Source: Loripinus fragilis
Taxonomy: Eukaryota; Mollusca; Bivalvia; Lucinida; Lucinidae
Assembly (NCBI GenBank): GCA_964019695.1
Contig: OZ026520.1
Location: 93,562,913-93,626,912 of the forward strand
Reading direction: 5' to 3'
Length of the DNA: 64,000 nt
Position 1 is the first letter of the stretch, and every line of letters begins with the position of its first letter. The position numbers and the translations under genes are program-made. The notes below the pieces were generated by a model. The model made no database searches. It had not been told where the DNA came from and saw only the letters and a program-made list of their open reading frames with translations. Below, one piece after another: positions 42,701-57,200 of the stretch.

Positions 42701-45700
42701 ATGCCTAAAGGACTATAGAATTAGATCATTTTTAAGTATTCGGCATGCATATGGCGATTTATGTAAGCATTTAGGAATAGATTCGAGTACCGATCTGGAT
42801 GATCGGTACTCGAATCTATTCCTAAATGCTAACATAAATCGCAAAGCACATACTGAATACTTAAAAATGATTGAAGTCTATCGTCCCTTTGGCATATGGC
42901 ATGCTTTTCTAAATAGTATTAACACCAATATCTACCACTTCCGGTCTATGAAGTACCGGCAATACACGTAAATACCACTAAATCGACGTATACATTTATT
43001 TACCAGTGTGATTAGTCCAAACCGTAAATAAATTTAGTTTCTGATCAACTGTGTCATCCTATACGAAAATCTCCCTGCACCAATATATTAATAGACTTTT
43101 CGCTTACTGTAAAGGCAGCTACTTTAATATTCATATCTGGGCGTGTTCCGGCTATTTCATCTGCTATACAAGGGAAATCAGGTTCTATTTATAATTTGGT
43201 GAAGAATAAGTAAATTGTTTGGGCTGCGCAAACGTGCGTGCATTTCATGAAAATCCTAACCGTATACACACTGAACTCACATTTATTAACCCTTAAAGCG
43301 CATAATCACAACATGTATGTTTTTGGTAGTCCATTAAAATATTTTAAGAATCAAAGACAAACAGTGTGGACCAAGATCAGACTGCTCCAGTAGGGGCAGT
43401 CTGATCTGAGTCCACAATGTTTGCCTCTATGCTTGTGTTAAATAAACATTTTCAGGTGCAGTTATTTTGTTGGCGTCTTAAGGACTAAATAATGTGTTTT
43501 GCGTCTATTCTGAGGTAATGACACAAGGTGATACAGTTACTTTTGAATTAAACCACACCTTATTATCAGCTTTTACCTATGTCCGAGATTGACCAGTCCT
43601 AATTACCCATTCATGAGGTGCCGCCTTTACAGTAACCAAAAAGCCAATTAATACTGTTGATTATATAGAGGAGCTTACATTAGTGCTCATTTGACGTTTA
43701 AATTATTTTATAATTGTGTTTTTCCTGTACAAATGTCAGGAGTTTGCTGAATAATCGCGCTTTGTTATGTGCGTCATTTTATAACATTACCAACATCTAT
43801 TCGTTTTTGTTATGTTTGAGTTATTATGTCCCGTCAACAACTATGGTCATGTCAAGACGGTCAGTTTACCTAACAACCTTTTTTTCCTGGGCAAGCTTCA
43901 CAAAGGGGTTAACCAGTGCACATACTTTTGCTTGTAACTGACCAAAATCCTTAAACCACTAGTAGTTTATCGATTTTAATACATGGTGTTTTATCACTCC
44001 CAGACCCGACGTCATACGATAAAATATATATATACTATAATAAAATGTTTATTATATTATAAACTTACTGAGCTATCCAATTTTCATTTACTGTTCTTGC
44101 TAATTAACTAGTATTATTTTACTTTCCTCTAAATATTACTTTGATTATCATTCCATATAAATGTATTTATCATATGACGTCGCGTCTGGGAGTGAAATAA
44201 CGCCATGCAATAAAATCTGTAAACCACTAGTGGTTTATCGGTTTTCGGGAAACGTTATGACGTCCATAACAACGTTGCGTACATAATGACAAAATTATAA
44301 CGTTTTTACGGCAAAAATGAGATTTCAAAGACATCTTAATGTCATATGATAAATAGAATCTAACATTCGTGCCCTTGTATTATTGAATTTATTAAACTCG
44401 TTGCGAAAAAGAGATAAAATGCTCGGCAAGCCTCGCATTTTATCTCTTTTCCCCAACTCGTTTAATAAATTCAATAAAACATGAGCACTCATGTAAGATC
44501 TTCTATTGATATAGCAAAAACAGTGTTACCTCTTCCCTCATCTGTTTTAGTTCATTATAACCATCATTAGTTGCAACGTTTATTTCTGGTAATGCATAGT
44601 ATCTGACCAACAAGTTCTGATCTTCCAAACCCCTCTTCTCCTCCTCGTGCAACAGTGTTATTTGGTCTTCATGGCTTAGATAGGACTCGTTCTTCAGTAA
44701 ACACATAACTACAATGATAAAAGTAAATCACAAATAAAGAACAGTGCATTTCGATTATTGATATAGTCCCACCAGTTAAGAGAGACTGGGCGGTTCTTAG
44801 CAAAGACACACCCGTGGACATTTCCATTTAAAAATCGGTATGACAGGGTGTATTCATTCACCTGTAAAACGCTTTACAGCTGTAAACCTGTATATACCTG
44901 TTGTAGTTTTGGGCCCACTGTGAGAAAAAGGCATCTCGAAATAATTTGGATAACAAGGAGACTGTCTAGTCTAGATATATGCACTCTGACAATGTTTCGA
45001 AATTTTAACTATTCAAATTATAATACTGAATAAGAAAATAAAATAATGGTCGGCAATGAAAAATTAATACTATAAATTGGTCAGCACACGAAATGATGGT
45101 TCTTATTACATCCGCGTGTGGTGAAGGCTCCGACGAGCCTGCATGTACGCATGACCTCGCCAGAGCTTTCGGTTCTCGCATAAACAAAGTATGCAAGTTG
45201 AAGAAGACTCTTTTAGACATCTAGTGTCAATGGAAATGCCAGATTGAGCGATTATAAGAGGCGTTTTTGGATATGCGATAAGACCAAATCTCATGTTTGT
45301 ATGCCCTTTTCTCATGATCCAGATACTTAACCATTGTCCCGCTTAATTCTAATTGGTGATTTATTATTATTGTATCAGGCTTAATAATCAAACCAGTTTT
45401 GCCATACAGACAGAATTTGAAGAAAGGGCAAACCTACCCTCCCCCAAAACTTTCACAACATATTCATCCCGGAAAATGAAATGCAGCATGTCCCCAGCAG
45501 CATACTAAAGATACACGTCTACCAGGCATGCTAACGTATACAGTTGGTCACCCTTGTAGTATTTGCTTCAGTTGGTTGCACGAGTAAAGCGTACATAGGC
45601 TATAAGTACACCCGATTTACTGTAGACTAGTCTTATTTGACAGTGTGTGACAGCGCTCTGTCTGACACGCCCAGTCTCTATTAGCTGGACGCACTATACT

Positions 45701-48700
45701 ATATTTACTACGAAATTGAGACTCTTTCAAATCTTAACACTTAAAGCGCAAAGAAAAAAATGCATCCGAAAATGTCGTCTGCTTAACTCGTCTGCTGCAA
45801 ATAATTGCCTAATATAACTGACGAATTAAGTATAGAAGCAAACAGCGTGGACCCAGAACAGACTGCTCCTATAGAAGCAGTCTGGTCTGGGTCCACACTG
45901 TTTGCCACAGAGGTTTCTTAAACATTTCAGCAGACGAGAAAAGCAGTCGACTTTTGTTGTGATTGGCGCTTTAAGGGTTAAACTAACTGCGGCATCACTT
46001 GAGCTTTTGATGACTGTAAATACAACATTGGAGTATTGTCACAAGGAATAAATTAAGTGAGTATGATCAGGAAATACCACTCTCACACACTGCAGACCAA
46101 CCTACGTCACCAGGAGGAAGAGTCACAGAACACTAACAGTCACAAGACATAAGGAAGACAATTAAAGTAAAGCAACCAGCGCTGTTTTCCTAATCAAGAT
46201 TATAAGTGACTGTGAGTGTTCTGAATCTCTTCAATACGGCGCCATGGCATTGTTTGCAGTGTGTGATTGCATCATTTCCTGGTCAAACTCAAATACTTTT
46301 TAGTGCCCTTAAACAATGCACATTGCAATAACTATATACCTATGTTATTACACATTATTGATCCAGCTAATATCACATGATTTTTTGTATTATTTTATCT
46401 TAACCCACTGTATATGGGAAATCCCAAAATGTGTACTTTTACAAACAGTGGAGAACCAGATGAAACACCCCTGGGGAAGATAAAACTTGAATAGTCATAC
46501 GTCGATAGACATGTGACATCATTGTTATGTTAAAAAGACATCACAATGTTATATCATATCTCAGCCTATTTAGGAGCTTCTGGTACAGGGTATGTGAGAT
46601 AGATATATGGGTTAAGGCAGCGGAAAACCCAATCTGGTGTGCAAGAAGTTTATAGTTTGTATACAAGATTTGTTTCAAGTTTATTTTAACAAATTTGAAG
46701 TAGCCGTAGCATATTTTATTCTTAAATCTCATTGTAACACTTAATTTACATAGGTTATTCTGATCTCCAGAAAAACACAACCACCAAGAAAATAGATATT
46801 AACTTTATTTGCTGTTTCAAATGTTGTCAGTCCAGCAATGATGTGTATGCAAAATAAATGAATGCACTGTTTGTTTGTCAATTTTACCGGCGATGCATAC
46901 ATATACTTAACGAGCTTATGAACTTGAGCTGCCTGTGTGCTATGGGACTTTGTTTTTGTTTTTTTCGCAAATATTCTCAATTTCAGATTAATTATAAATT
47001 TTGTGAAAAAAGGAAATAACAAGGTGCAATACGCTGTAAGCACCAATTTTCAAGAACAAGATACAAGTAGTTCAAAATATTCTAAATGGGTTGACACAAA
47101 ACATTCTATTAAGATATGTATTCAAAAAAATAAAGATCTTTTATAGAACAAAAGTAAGTGATCATGACAGGCAATGCCAAACTCCCTTTTTGTTCTCCTT
47201 TTGTGCCACGTGTTTGTGTAATCTTGTTCTGGTTTGTGATATGATGATATGTGTCCTTTCTTATATGAGAGTCATTTTGCTGCAAGAGAGAGGGGGGGGA
47301 GAGAGAGGTGATGTTTTTTTCCTTTCATATAGATGGTGCATCAATAAGTAAGGAATATTTTTATGCAAACCAAACATCTATGTGTCTACATCAGAATTAA
47401 AGGTGAGGTTGATACCGTTAAACATGTTTATGCACTCCAGCAAGTTTTTTTACTGACCATTCCAAGGCAATGCTTCTTTTGTGGATCCATTTGGTCAATT
47501 TTGGTCATAACACTGGGCAGTCCTTCTATTATTAATTTCCGAAAATCATGGTGGCGCGAAGACTACATCAACTCGATCCACCATCTTTCAGCACCCTCAA
47601 TAAATTATATTTTATCTTCCTTTTTGAGAAGTACCTATTTTATGGCATAACATTGTCATGTTCATTTATATAACCGTACACAAAGAATTACTAATATTCC
47701 ATCTTTAAAATCATCATTTTATTAAATTTGTGATAATTTGGTGTGTTGTTGTTGCATTTTCTGGTCATACTCCATTTTTGCTTTTGAATAAATTTTATAC
47801 GCATTAAGTGGATTAGAAGCACTTCCTAGTTCCACTTGAATGTATGTACATGTAGCTTGAAAGAAATATTTCATGAACCCTTTACCTCATAGAGGCGCCT
47901 TTTAACACTTTTGTAAACAGAACAGACCCAGATCAGACCGCTCTTGTAACAGCTGTCTCAATAGGGTCTACTCTGTCTGCTTAGATATAAGCCTACACTA
48001 GTGGACCTGAAAAGTAATGCATTCGTTTTCTGTGCCAGCATGAAAATATATCATAGTGGGTGGAGCCTAGCATGAATATTCATGACTGAAAGGATTAATG
48101 CAAAGACCTATCATTATCTTGTGACATGGCTGATTTACCTTCTTCTCTGAAATCCAGTTTCTTGGTAACTTTAGGCACCCTTTGAACATTCACGGTTTGT
48201 AACTTCTTCATTATGCTGGCACTACCCTGGAAATAAAAGAATTGCAAAAAGACACAACAATATTTGCTGCGAGAATACCTTGCAGCATAATTTCAGATAA
48301 CCCTTTAGCATATTAGTTGTCTAAAGTGGCCTATAGTTATGAAGTGATTCCATCATTCTGAATTAAAGCCGTTTTTTAAGCATTAAGGTGTTGTAAAAAG
48401 CAAGACTTTAATGGTGTCATTATTTGTCAATGATCACTCTGAAGGTTGTAAAAAGAAACTGTTTAAAGTGTATTAATTTGATCACTCCAAAGTATAATAG
48501 TTCAAAAACATTAAAGTGTTGCAAAAAACAATTTCTATGTTTGGTCCATGTATTTTTATGTAGTACTTTGTGTTCATAAATAATACTAATTTTGTAATCA
48601 TTTTGATTGGGAAATGAGCTGGTTGCTCTTCCTGATATCTTGTGACTGTTAGGGCCCTGTGAGTCTTCATCGTGGGGCCGTGGGTTAGTCTGCTGCCTGT

Positions 48701-51700
48701 GATTGTGGTATTGTCTATTCATACTCACTTACCTTTTTGTAGATAAGTGCTTTTTAAAACATTTGTAATAATTGCAGCAAATTCATATTTGATTTCAAAT
48801 ATCTGTATTTTGTTAAGAAAGAACTTGGAGAGCTAACACTAAACTAAGATGATTGTTCATCAATATCTTACCTACAATTATATATTGTTAGAAATAAATT
48901 GATATTATTCTGGAAATCTGAGATCAATGATTTTTTTCAACGATAATTTTTGCCTGAATAAAAAGTGATAATACTTGATATACTTGATATTTGCATCTAT
49001 ATTTTAACAAACGGTAAATCAGATTTACCCATTTGCACTTCATGAGTTAAGTCTCTGAATTACGAGCCATTTTTTTGTTTTTCACCAGAGTATGCTTATT
49101 TGATTTGTAACTAAATTATTTAACATATCTTTTCTTGGTACTGAACAGATTTCATGTTCTATTGTACCATAATCATATCAATTAATTGTTTGAAAATGTT
49201 TAGTCATAGCTTTTATTTTGTAAGGAAAAAATCTTTAATGCTTACAGAACGAATGATGAAAATCCAGTCACTGTTATGGCTATCTTGAACTAGGACAGTT
49301 CCTCTTCTAAAAATATATAAATAATGCATTTAACCTAAAAATCTGGGTACTGTAAAATGTAAAATATTGTTATTTGAAATGTATGTGCGTGATCTCTCAA
49401 ACAAATGATTGATTAGGCAACAGAAAACCCAGATGATAAGCTATAGAAGGTTTTTTTATATCAGGGATGGTATTAATTGCCATTATCAACGTTTGGTATC
49501 TGGAACAGTTTTGATTTTTTTCATCTATAAACCCTTAAAAAACATAACAATTAATAAGGTTATTGTCTCAAACATGATGAAATATTTGAGAAAATGACAA
49601 CGTATGGGCCAGATCATAATACGTTGATACTTATTGAATATGGGCAAAAGACGCTTAATGGGCCTTTGCCAACATATCAAGTGGAACTAGAAATCTCAAT
49701 TATGATCTGCGTCTTTATCTTTATTTACACTTTGTATATGCAAGTAGGGAAGCCACTGGTGAGTCTGCGCAGATTCGCTTGAGCCTTAATTGATCAAAAA
49801 TGAGATCAGTACCTATACTAAAATCTCATGTGCTGGCTAAAAGTATATACTTACTTGAAGAAACTGAATATGCACTTTTTAGGGTTTTCTATCAGTTTAG
49901 CTACTGGCCATCCTTCCAAGAAGCTTATCGATCTAAAATAAAAAGTCAAAACCAATTACTATTCAAATTTTCAAGTCATTATGCTGGAACTTAACCCTTA
50001 AAGCGCAATCACAACTGCAGCAGCCGACAAATTTTGCAACATCTATCCTAATTTTCGTTAGAAATAAGAAATGATATTTCATGAGAATCGTCTGCCAGCA
50101 GACGATTCTCATGAAATATCATCCCTTGTTTGTTATTTTGAAAATGCAGCAAAATTTGAAATTGTCGTCTGCTGCAAATAATAGATGGCGCTTTAAGGGT
50201 TAATGGCCATTTTTCGTCACAAATAATCATTTGCTATTATCAGCATATGCATAAATGAGATGATTGGTCCAGCAAAACAATCAATCTAAAACAGAGCTTA
50301 ATGTATTTACTCTTGTTTTATTTAGAATACCTGAGATTATCATAAGAAAAATGTCTCAATTGGATGGGCATAGATGCTAGTAGGTGAGAAAATAGTTTAA
50401 ATATATGTGATCACATGGTTTGCTCCTGTGTTTAATGTGGATAACTTGAATCAATTTTGTCTAAATCTACTTATGTCAATATTTTGTATGATCATATCAC
50501 ACAACAACCATATTTCCTACGAGACAATGAAGGGGGGCATATTTAGGTGTATAAAAGGTGTAAAAAGCGTTTTGTCCTTGTTTTGTAATGAAGTATAAAT
50601 GTTCTTGTTTATTTTTGTAATCATCTCCCTGATGAAGAGAGAGAGCTGGTTGCTTTACTTTAATTGTGTTCTTACTGCTTTGTTTCTGTCTGTTTTATGT
50701 GCCTCTTTCTTGCAGTGTCGTGGGTTTGTCTGTGGGTTGTGGTTGGAGCATTTCCTAATCACACTCACCGAATTCGACAACTAATCAAGTTTTTTACTGA
50801 TATTTAACTTGTGTGTTCGCCTTAGTGATATATGGTTATTATCGTATACTTACTTCAGGAATGGATCATCTGGATCACTGATTCCACCAGACATAAAAAT
50901 ATCAATAAAGTCCTGAAAAGATACAGTATGTTCTGTTATGATAATTGAGTCAGTGCGTGTGATTTCCAACAAGTTGGCATTTTGACATGTGTAGCCTCGG
51001 ACGAGCCTCTGCCGCCTCCTTTTAAGCTTAGAAACTCCAAATAATGTTCAGTCAGTAGCTTAACAATCATAGAATACTCAAACGACTAGAAAAAGCTCTG
51101 ATCAGGCTGTGCATATGCGCAGGCTGATCTGAGGCTTTGCTGGTCGCACATACCATATTGTTGGAAATCTCATTCACTGGCTCATATGTAATGAATAAAT
51201 ACTGTTTCTAGAAGGACTAAGAGATTTCTCATTAACCTATGTTACTATTAATAACTATAGTATAATCTGTTAAATTTTGCCTAGTATGGTATGGCAATAC
51301 GTCATGTAACTCAGATCTCTTAGTGATAATTTAAAGTATTGGTCTGATATCTCCATCAGAGACCAGGTTAGGCCTTTAGATCATAAAAAATCATATTTCT
51401 TATTTCTTAACCAAAACATATTGTGTATGTACTTAAAAGAATCGTTTTGACGAGACAATTCTTTTGATCGCCCAAAACAAATGTTAAAGCTGATAGATAA
51501 GAAATTATTTACACATTTACACTGCATATGTAAGTTTAATTTTTAAGCTCGATTTCTTCGTTTATCTGCACCTATGGTGACCCCTATAAAAGTGTATGAA
51601 CCATAAAACGTCAAATTGCAAAATTGCTGCTTAGAGTGTTTATGATTTACATAAATATAGTAAATCTGCCATTGCATTTAGTGGGCAAACAACAATAGCT

Positions 51701-54224
51701 CTAATCAGACTGTGCAGAGATGCATTCTGATAAGTATGTTGATATTGTTACTTGAACTCATCACCAGAAAAATTTAATATGGTTCAAGCACAAATAAAAG
51801 CATTTGCCAGCTGCCAGCTAGCCAATGTGATTTGAGAATCTCATATGCTGGTTCAAATGTAGTGTTATCAATATAGCATAGTTTCATTTTAATTGGACTT
51901 AGGCATACAATGAAGCCCCATATTAGATGCCGTGGAACACAGTGTCTGATCAGGATGTTCACCTCTTGCTTCCAATGTTGTATTGAAATTTGAATTTAAT
52001 TAAATATTAAACCACCCTTCAACTCTAAAACTGGAAATGAATGTGTCTGATTGATAAGGAAGGAAATGTCCATTTCACATTAATAAGTTAACCCTTAATG
52101 CGCCAATCGCAACAAAATTTGTCTGCTTTTCTCGTCTGCTTAAATGTTTAAGAAGCCTCTATGACAAACAGTGTGGACCCAGATAAGACTGCTCCTATAG
52201 GAGCAGTCTGTTCTGGGTCCACGCTGTTTGCTTCTATACTTAATTCGTCAGTGATGTTAGGCAATTATTTGCAGCAGACGACTTCAGCAGACGAGATTTT
52301 CGGACGCATTTTTTCTTGGCGCTCTTAGGGTAAAATGCAGCTTTTTAGAGGTAACTTACTGTATCTCCCATGACGAGAAGTTCTATCTTTTCTCTAGATA
52401 TAACGGTAGTCTCACGTCTAGAACCATTTAAGATGGCCACATCACCAAAACTGTCACCTCTGTTTAAGAACATCACTGTTCTCTGACTGCCTCCATCACT
52501 TGTTGATACGACGGCTAGAAATAGATTTAAGTTAATAGTGAGTCATTGTATCCACAAGCTGCCTTCAAGTGAAGGACAGGTATTCAGGAAAAATAAAAAA
52601 AATACCTGTGTTAAGGGTAACCCAACCCTACCTTAATTTACTGGTGAAACCTAGAATTTTTTATGGTTTTCTGGAAAAAATATCATTTTATGGATTTTGA
52701 AAGGCAAGATGCAAGTTACTGACTGTTCCAAGGCGGTACTTCTTTTGTGTATCTTTTATGTTTTTTCTGTCTTGCGTTTGTTATGCCTTTGTGCGCGTCT
52801 GTTTATATGTGCCTTGTGGTCACCTGATGGGAAAGGGCAGACCTCTTGACTCTCGTTTGTGGTGTCTTACTGTGAGTTTGTCACTTTCCCATTGGTATCT
52901 TGGGTCAGGTATGGTACTTGATTGTATCGATCCCTGATCGTTGCACCCCTACTTACCTTTCAAAATGCATAAAATTGTATTTCTTTTTCCAAATAAAATA
53001 AATAAATAAACATGGGTGCCTACCCTACCTAAATTTTCAGACCCGTTACCCCAAACACACTTATTTTTTTATTTGGCCTCACCAATTTCTAAGTGGAATT
53101 ACCAACCATAAATTGTCCAGTATCACTGGACAACTTTATTTCAATATAGTAAATGCTGAAAAAATAAAGCGTTTGAGTGACAATCTTTTTTGTATTCTCC
53201 TAAACGACTCATGACGACACTAGCCACTTAGCAGAATAAGTATAAACTCCGACCAATACTCTAGTTTCTATAGATTACATGTGGAAACTCATGTTCCAGA
53301 TATAGTTTTCTTCCAACCTCTGAGTCAATGAGGGTGGGTGTCAGTGAATGGCGAAAACTTATCATGGTACACTAAGTGCTGAGGGACTGTTGAAGAATCT
53401 TTATAAGCGCGATGATTAGAAAGTCGTGATCTGACTGATATATATTTGAAAGTGATTCAGGTATCAAACAACAACAACAATAATTATGACGCATGTCTGA
53501 TATTGCCACTTCTTTTTTACATTCGTTGTTTCGTTCAAATCTCGCCTTTAACATTAATCTATATTTGTTAAGGTTCCAATGGTTATGTAAATATAGTTCA
53601 ATAAAACGTTTCTTGACAAAAGTTTGTTGAGATCAATCATAAACAAAAGCATCAATATATTAATGTTAAACGTTTTAGTAGTGTTTCGCTATGTAAATGG
53701 CTTGAACTTGTACTTTCAATGTACTTGATATTCAGTCAAAAATAATGCGATTGGTGCCAGGTTTTGTAAATGATAACTGGCGACCAATCATACAATCATA
53801 ATGAGGGACTACATAACTCTCAATGGAAGCTTCAAACTCTACGTTTTCTTTGCCAAAACGTACATACCTGATCCAGATAAGATAAAATAGAAACACATTG
53901 GTACATGCCCTTCTCTGACTATCACCCTCTTTGGATCATAACTGAAAATATAATAAGTCTTGAAATACAGTAGAATCAATGTTGTTGTACATGATGGTAT
54001 CAATTATCTTGTATTCCTGCTTGGTCTTGTAACTTTATTTGGATTTTTTGTTACACTTCGTGCTTCCATCTTTGATGATGAATTCGCGTTTGTACAGCAT
54101 AATTTTAAGGCTTAAAGTGTTATCTTAAGTGAGTTTAGTTTCAGTTCGTTCCAATTGTACTTTGTAGTGTTTTTGTATACTCGGTGCAGTAGAGCTGTTT
54201 TTATTATTATTATTATTATTATTA

Positions 54225-54274
<50 letters not shown>

Positions 54275-57200
54275 GGATTATTGTTCGGTCTTTTCTTGTT
54301 GTTGCTGTTTGCTAGATTTTGGCTCTGTGTTTTGGGATTTGTATTAATTAATTCTTCCAGCTATGTAACCACCTCACTAGTACAGAGATTTTATTTTGCT
54401 ACTGTATGAGGCAAAACATCGTTCTTGTACATATTTTCTTAACATCAATGACATGTATATACATTATATACATTGTATATCTGACTGTGTTGTTTCCTGG
54501 TCTGTGCAGGAGTGAGCTAGGATATCGTTTGGTACAGTCCAACACTTATGAGAGCATGTCTTCAGCACTAGATAGCAAATTTAGTATAGGTGTTCAACTA
54601 GATTATTAAGACTGCAGCAGCTTAACTTATTTATGTTCTTTGTGTATATGCTAAGATTGTCACAGTCCTGTTTTTTAATGTAGAAGGAGAACAATCAGCA
54701 TAGGTATTTGAAAACTTGGTTCTTTCATTCACATGTTAGTGTAATGCTAGGATATCGTTTGATCCGGCCATACTCTTAGGTCCAATGAGTAAGAAAGAAA
54801 TTAAGCACATTATTCAACCAGATTTTTAGCATGTGTATGCTAGGATAGTGCATACAGGGGCGGATCCAGGATTTCTGGAAAGGGGGTTCATATGTAAAAA
54901 GGTGTGAGGGGTTCGCTTTGCTGATTTTATCTCATATCTCACTGAGACCAAATCATTTCATTTTCATATGATATTTAAAAACGGGGGGCGGGGAGGGGAT
55001 CCGCGACTGGCTTGATACAGCCATTCTCTGTCAGCAGATTCACATTTTTCGGCTATATTTAAAAAAAAATGCTGTCATGTTCGTTTGCTTCTTCCATGCA
55101 TGTTCTGGAAAGTCATGTTTTGTATCCTATACCACTGACAGAATGTCTGCGGAGCTAGAATGAAAATTTCGCACAATTGTGAAAATATTTACTGAAGCGA
55201 TTAGACGTACTGCCAGAGAGCGGCTTTTCAATATTTCCTCTACTTTAATATCTGACAGTCTTAATTGAGGCAACAGCTGTGCACAAATTGCCTGTAACTC
55301 AGTCAGCCCCGTCAATAGGTGAAACGTCAACAGAAAATCCGTTATTTGGTTTGCTAGCAACAAATGCGCAGAACAGCCTAGGCACTAACGCTGTTCCATC
55401 ATCGCCATTGGTGTTAGTTAGCTACATAGTATGATAGATGCACCCGCTACTTACAAAAAGACATGATTCTTGTTAGTCACAGTAGCTGAACAGATAGTTT
55501 TGCAAAAAAACGAATAGATTTCTGGTGGTGTGCTTCATATTTCATTTAGCCAACACGTGGGAATTGTGCACTTGTCGCACATATGACAAGCGAATACTAT
55601 GGCGAGCCTGCGCGTACGCGCAGTCTCGCGATAACATTCGCTGATCATACTCAGTAAGTATATAGAAGTAGCAGAATGCCAATACCGAAGGCTCCACAGA
55701 AAAGCCATGCAGGCACGTTCATTGAACGACAAAATGCCAATGCGATAAGACTTATTATTACATGGCTTGGCCCAGCTATACATCTTTATAAAAGAAACAA
55801 AATCTTTAATAGACTCAATCTCAGTCAACGCTAGTGAATCAAGATTTATTTTGCCCTAATCAGATATGCAGGTCAAAGAAATTAAACGTCGGGGCTGTCA
55901 ATAAATATTTTTCTTTGAGATTTCGTGGAAAATAAATATACAGAGTATATACCAAATTAAGTTATAAGGACTCGCGAAAAGCGACGGCAATTAAAGGGGA
56001 AGTGCCAAATCAGTGCTAATAAAAGACAGTATGAGAATTGTCGTAAGAAATGGTACTTTTCCCAAAGGCGAAAACTCATATGAAATTGTGCTTCTGAATT
56101 TTGGTGTCTCTTCATGGCGATGATATAATGTTTGATCGACAGTGTATCATGGTTGGAGCCACAAGCATCTCTGGTGTAGGTTGGCCTAAATAAGGAATTT
56201 CGCATTTTAAAGGAAGCAAACGTTTAGTCAACATAATTTTACCAAAAATAGGTTTTCCGCTCTTTATAAATTGGACGATTGCATTTCTAAATTTAGGATT
56301 GTTGGGTGGTATTTTTATTTTTATTCAAAATTCATAAAAATACATTCTGGATCTATCTGAACTGTATATGCGCACTGGTTCGCCTGGGTCATTGGTTAAT
56401 TATGCAATAAGTACCGTTTTCATTGGGCTATTGATTCGGTATTTTCTTATATAGCAAAGATCTAAACATAAAAATAGTGCACGTGTTGACTATGCGCTCT
56501 CCTCTGAAATCTATTGTTGCAGCTGTACTTTTAAATCTAAAGTGCTGCGATCATTTGGTTATTCTTATTGTTTAAGAAAATCCATTTTGCTTCAATCTTA
56601 TATATTATTTATTTAGAAAGTGTCAAAGAATTACTTAATCGTGCATTATGAGTCTATGAGTGTGCATATTATGCATACACAGTCTAGCCGAAAATCGCTG
56701 CGTTAACATGCTTAACGATTGCTCTCTGCTATATGGATTGGGCGAGGGTATACATTTGCGTACAGTCTCGCCAGTCCCAAGGGGCGGGGGTACTCTCATA
56801 TTTTCTTCATTCGTAGGCTTGGACCCAGCATCTACTGTTTACCAAAAAATTCCTGGAATATCGGGCATACCAAAAAAATGAAATTTTAGCAACCCAAAAT
56901 AATATCTCCATTCTGTACATTGACCTTTAGAAAAGACCCTAAAATGCATAGAAATTACCCCTAAAACCGGGCCAGTTTTGTAATGTACCCAAAAAAATAT
57001 CCACAAAATCTCCGTACCCCAAAATTATTCATTTTTCTGAAAACCCCCAAAAATATTGAAATTCAAGATTTTGAACCCCCAAAAATGATCCGAGCCTACG
57101 TATATATGAAAATATCAGATTACCCCCCCCCCCCTTCCCCTGGGTCGGCAGTGAGCCTTCGCTGCTCGAAATCACAACCTATGGAAGTAGGGAAAGGCTC

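Noticed and set aside
54155..54409. 84-codon frame with a run of isoleucines
   Set aside because: It is the (ATT)n microsatellite. The flanks show no domain.
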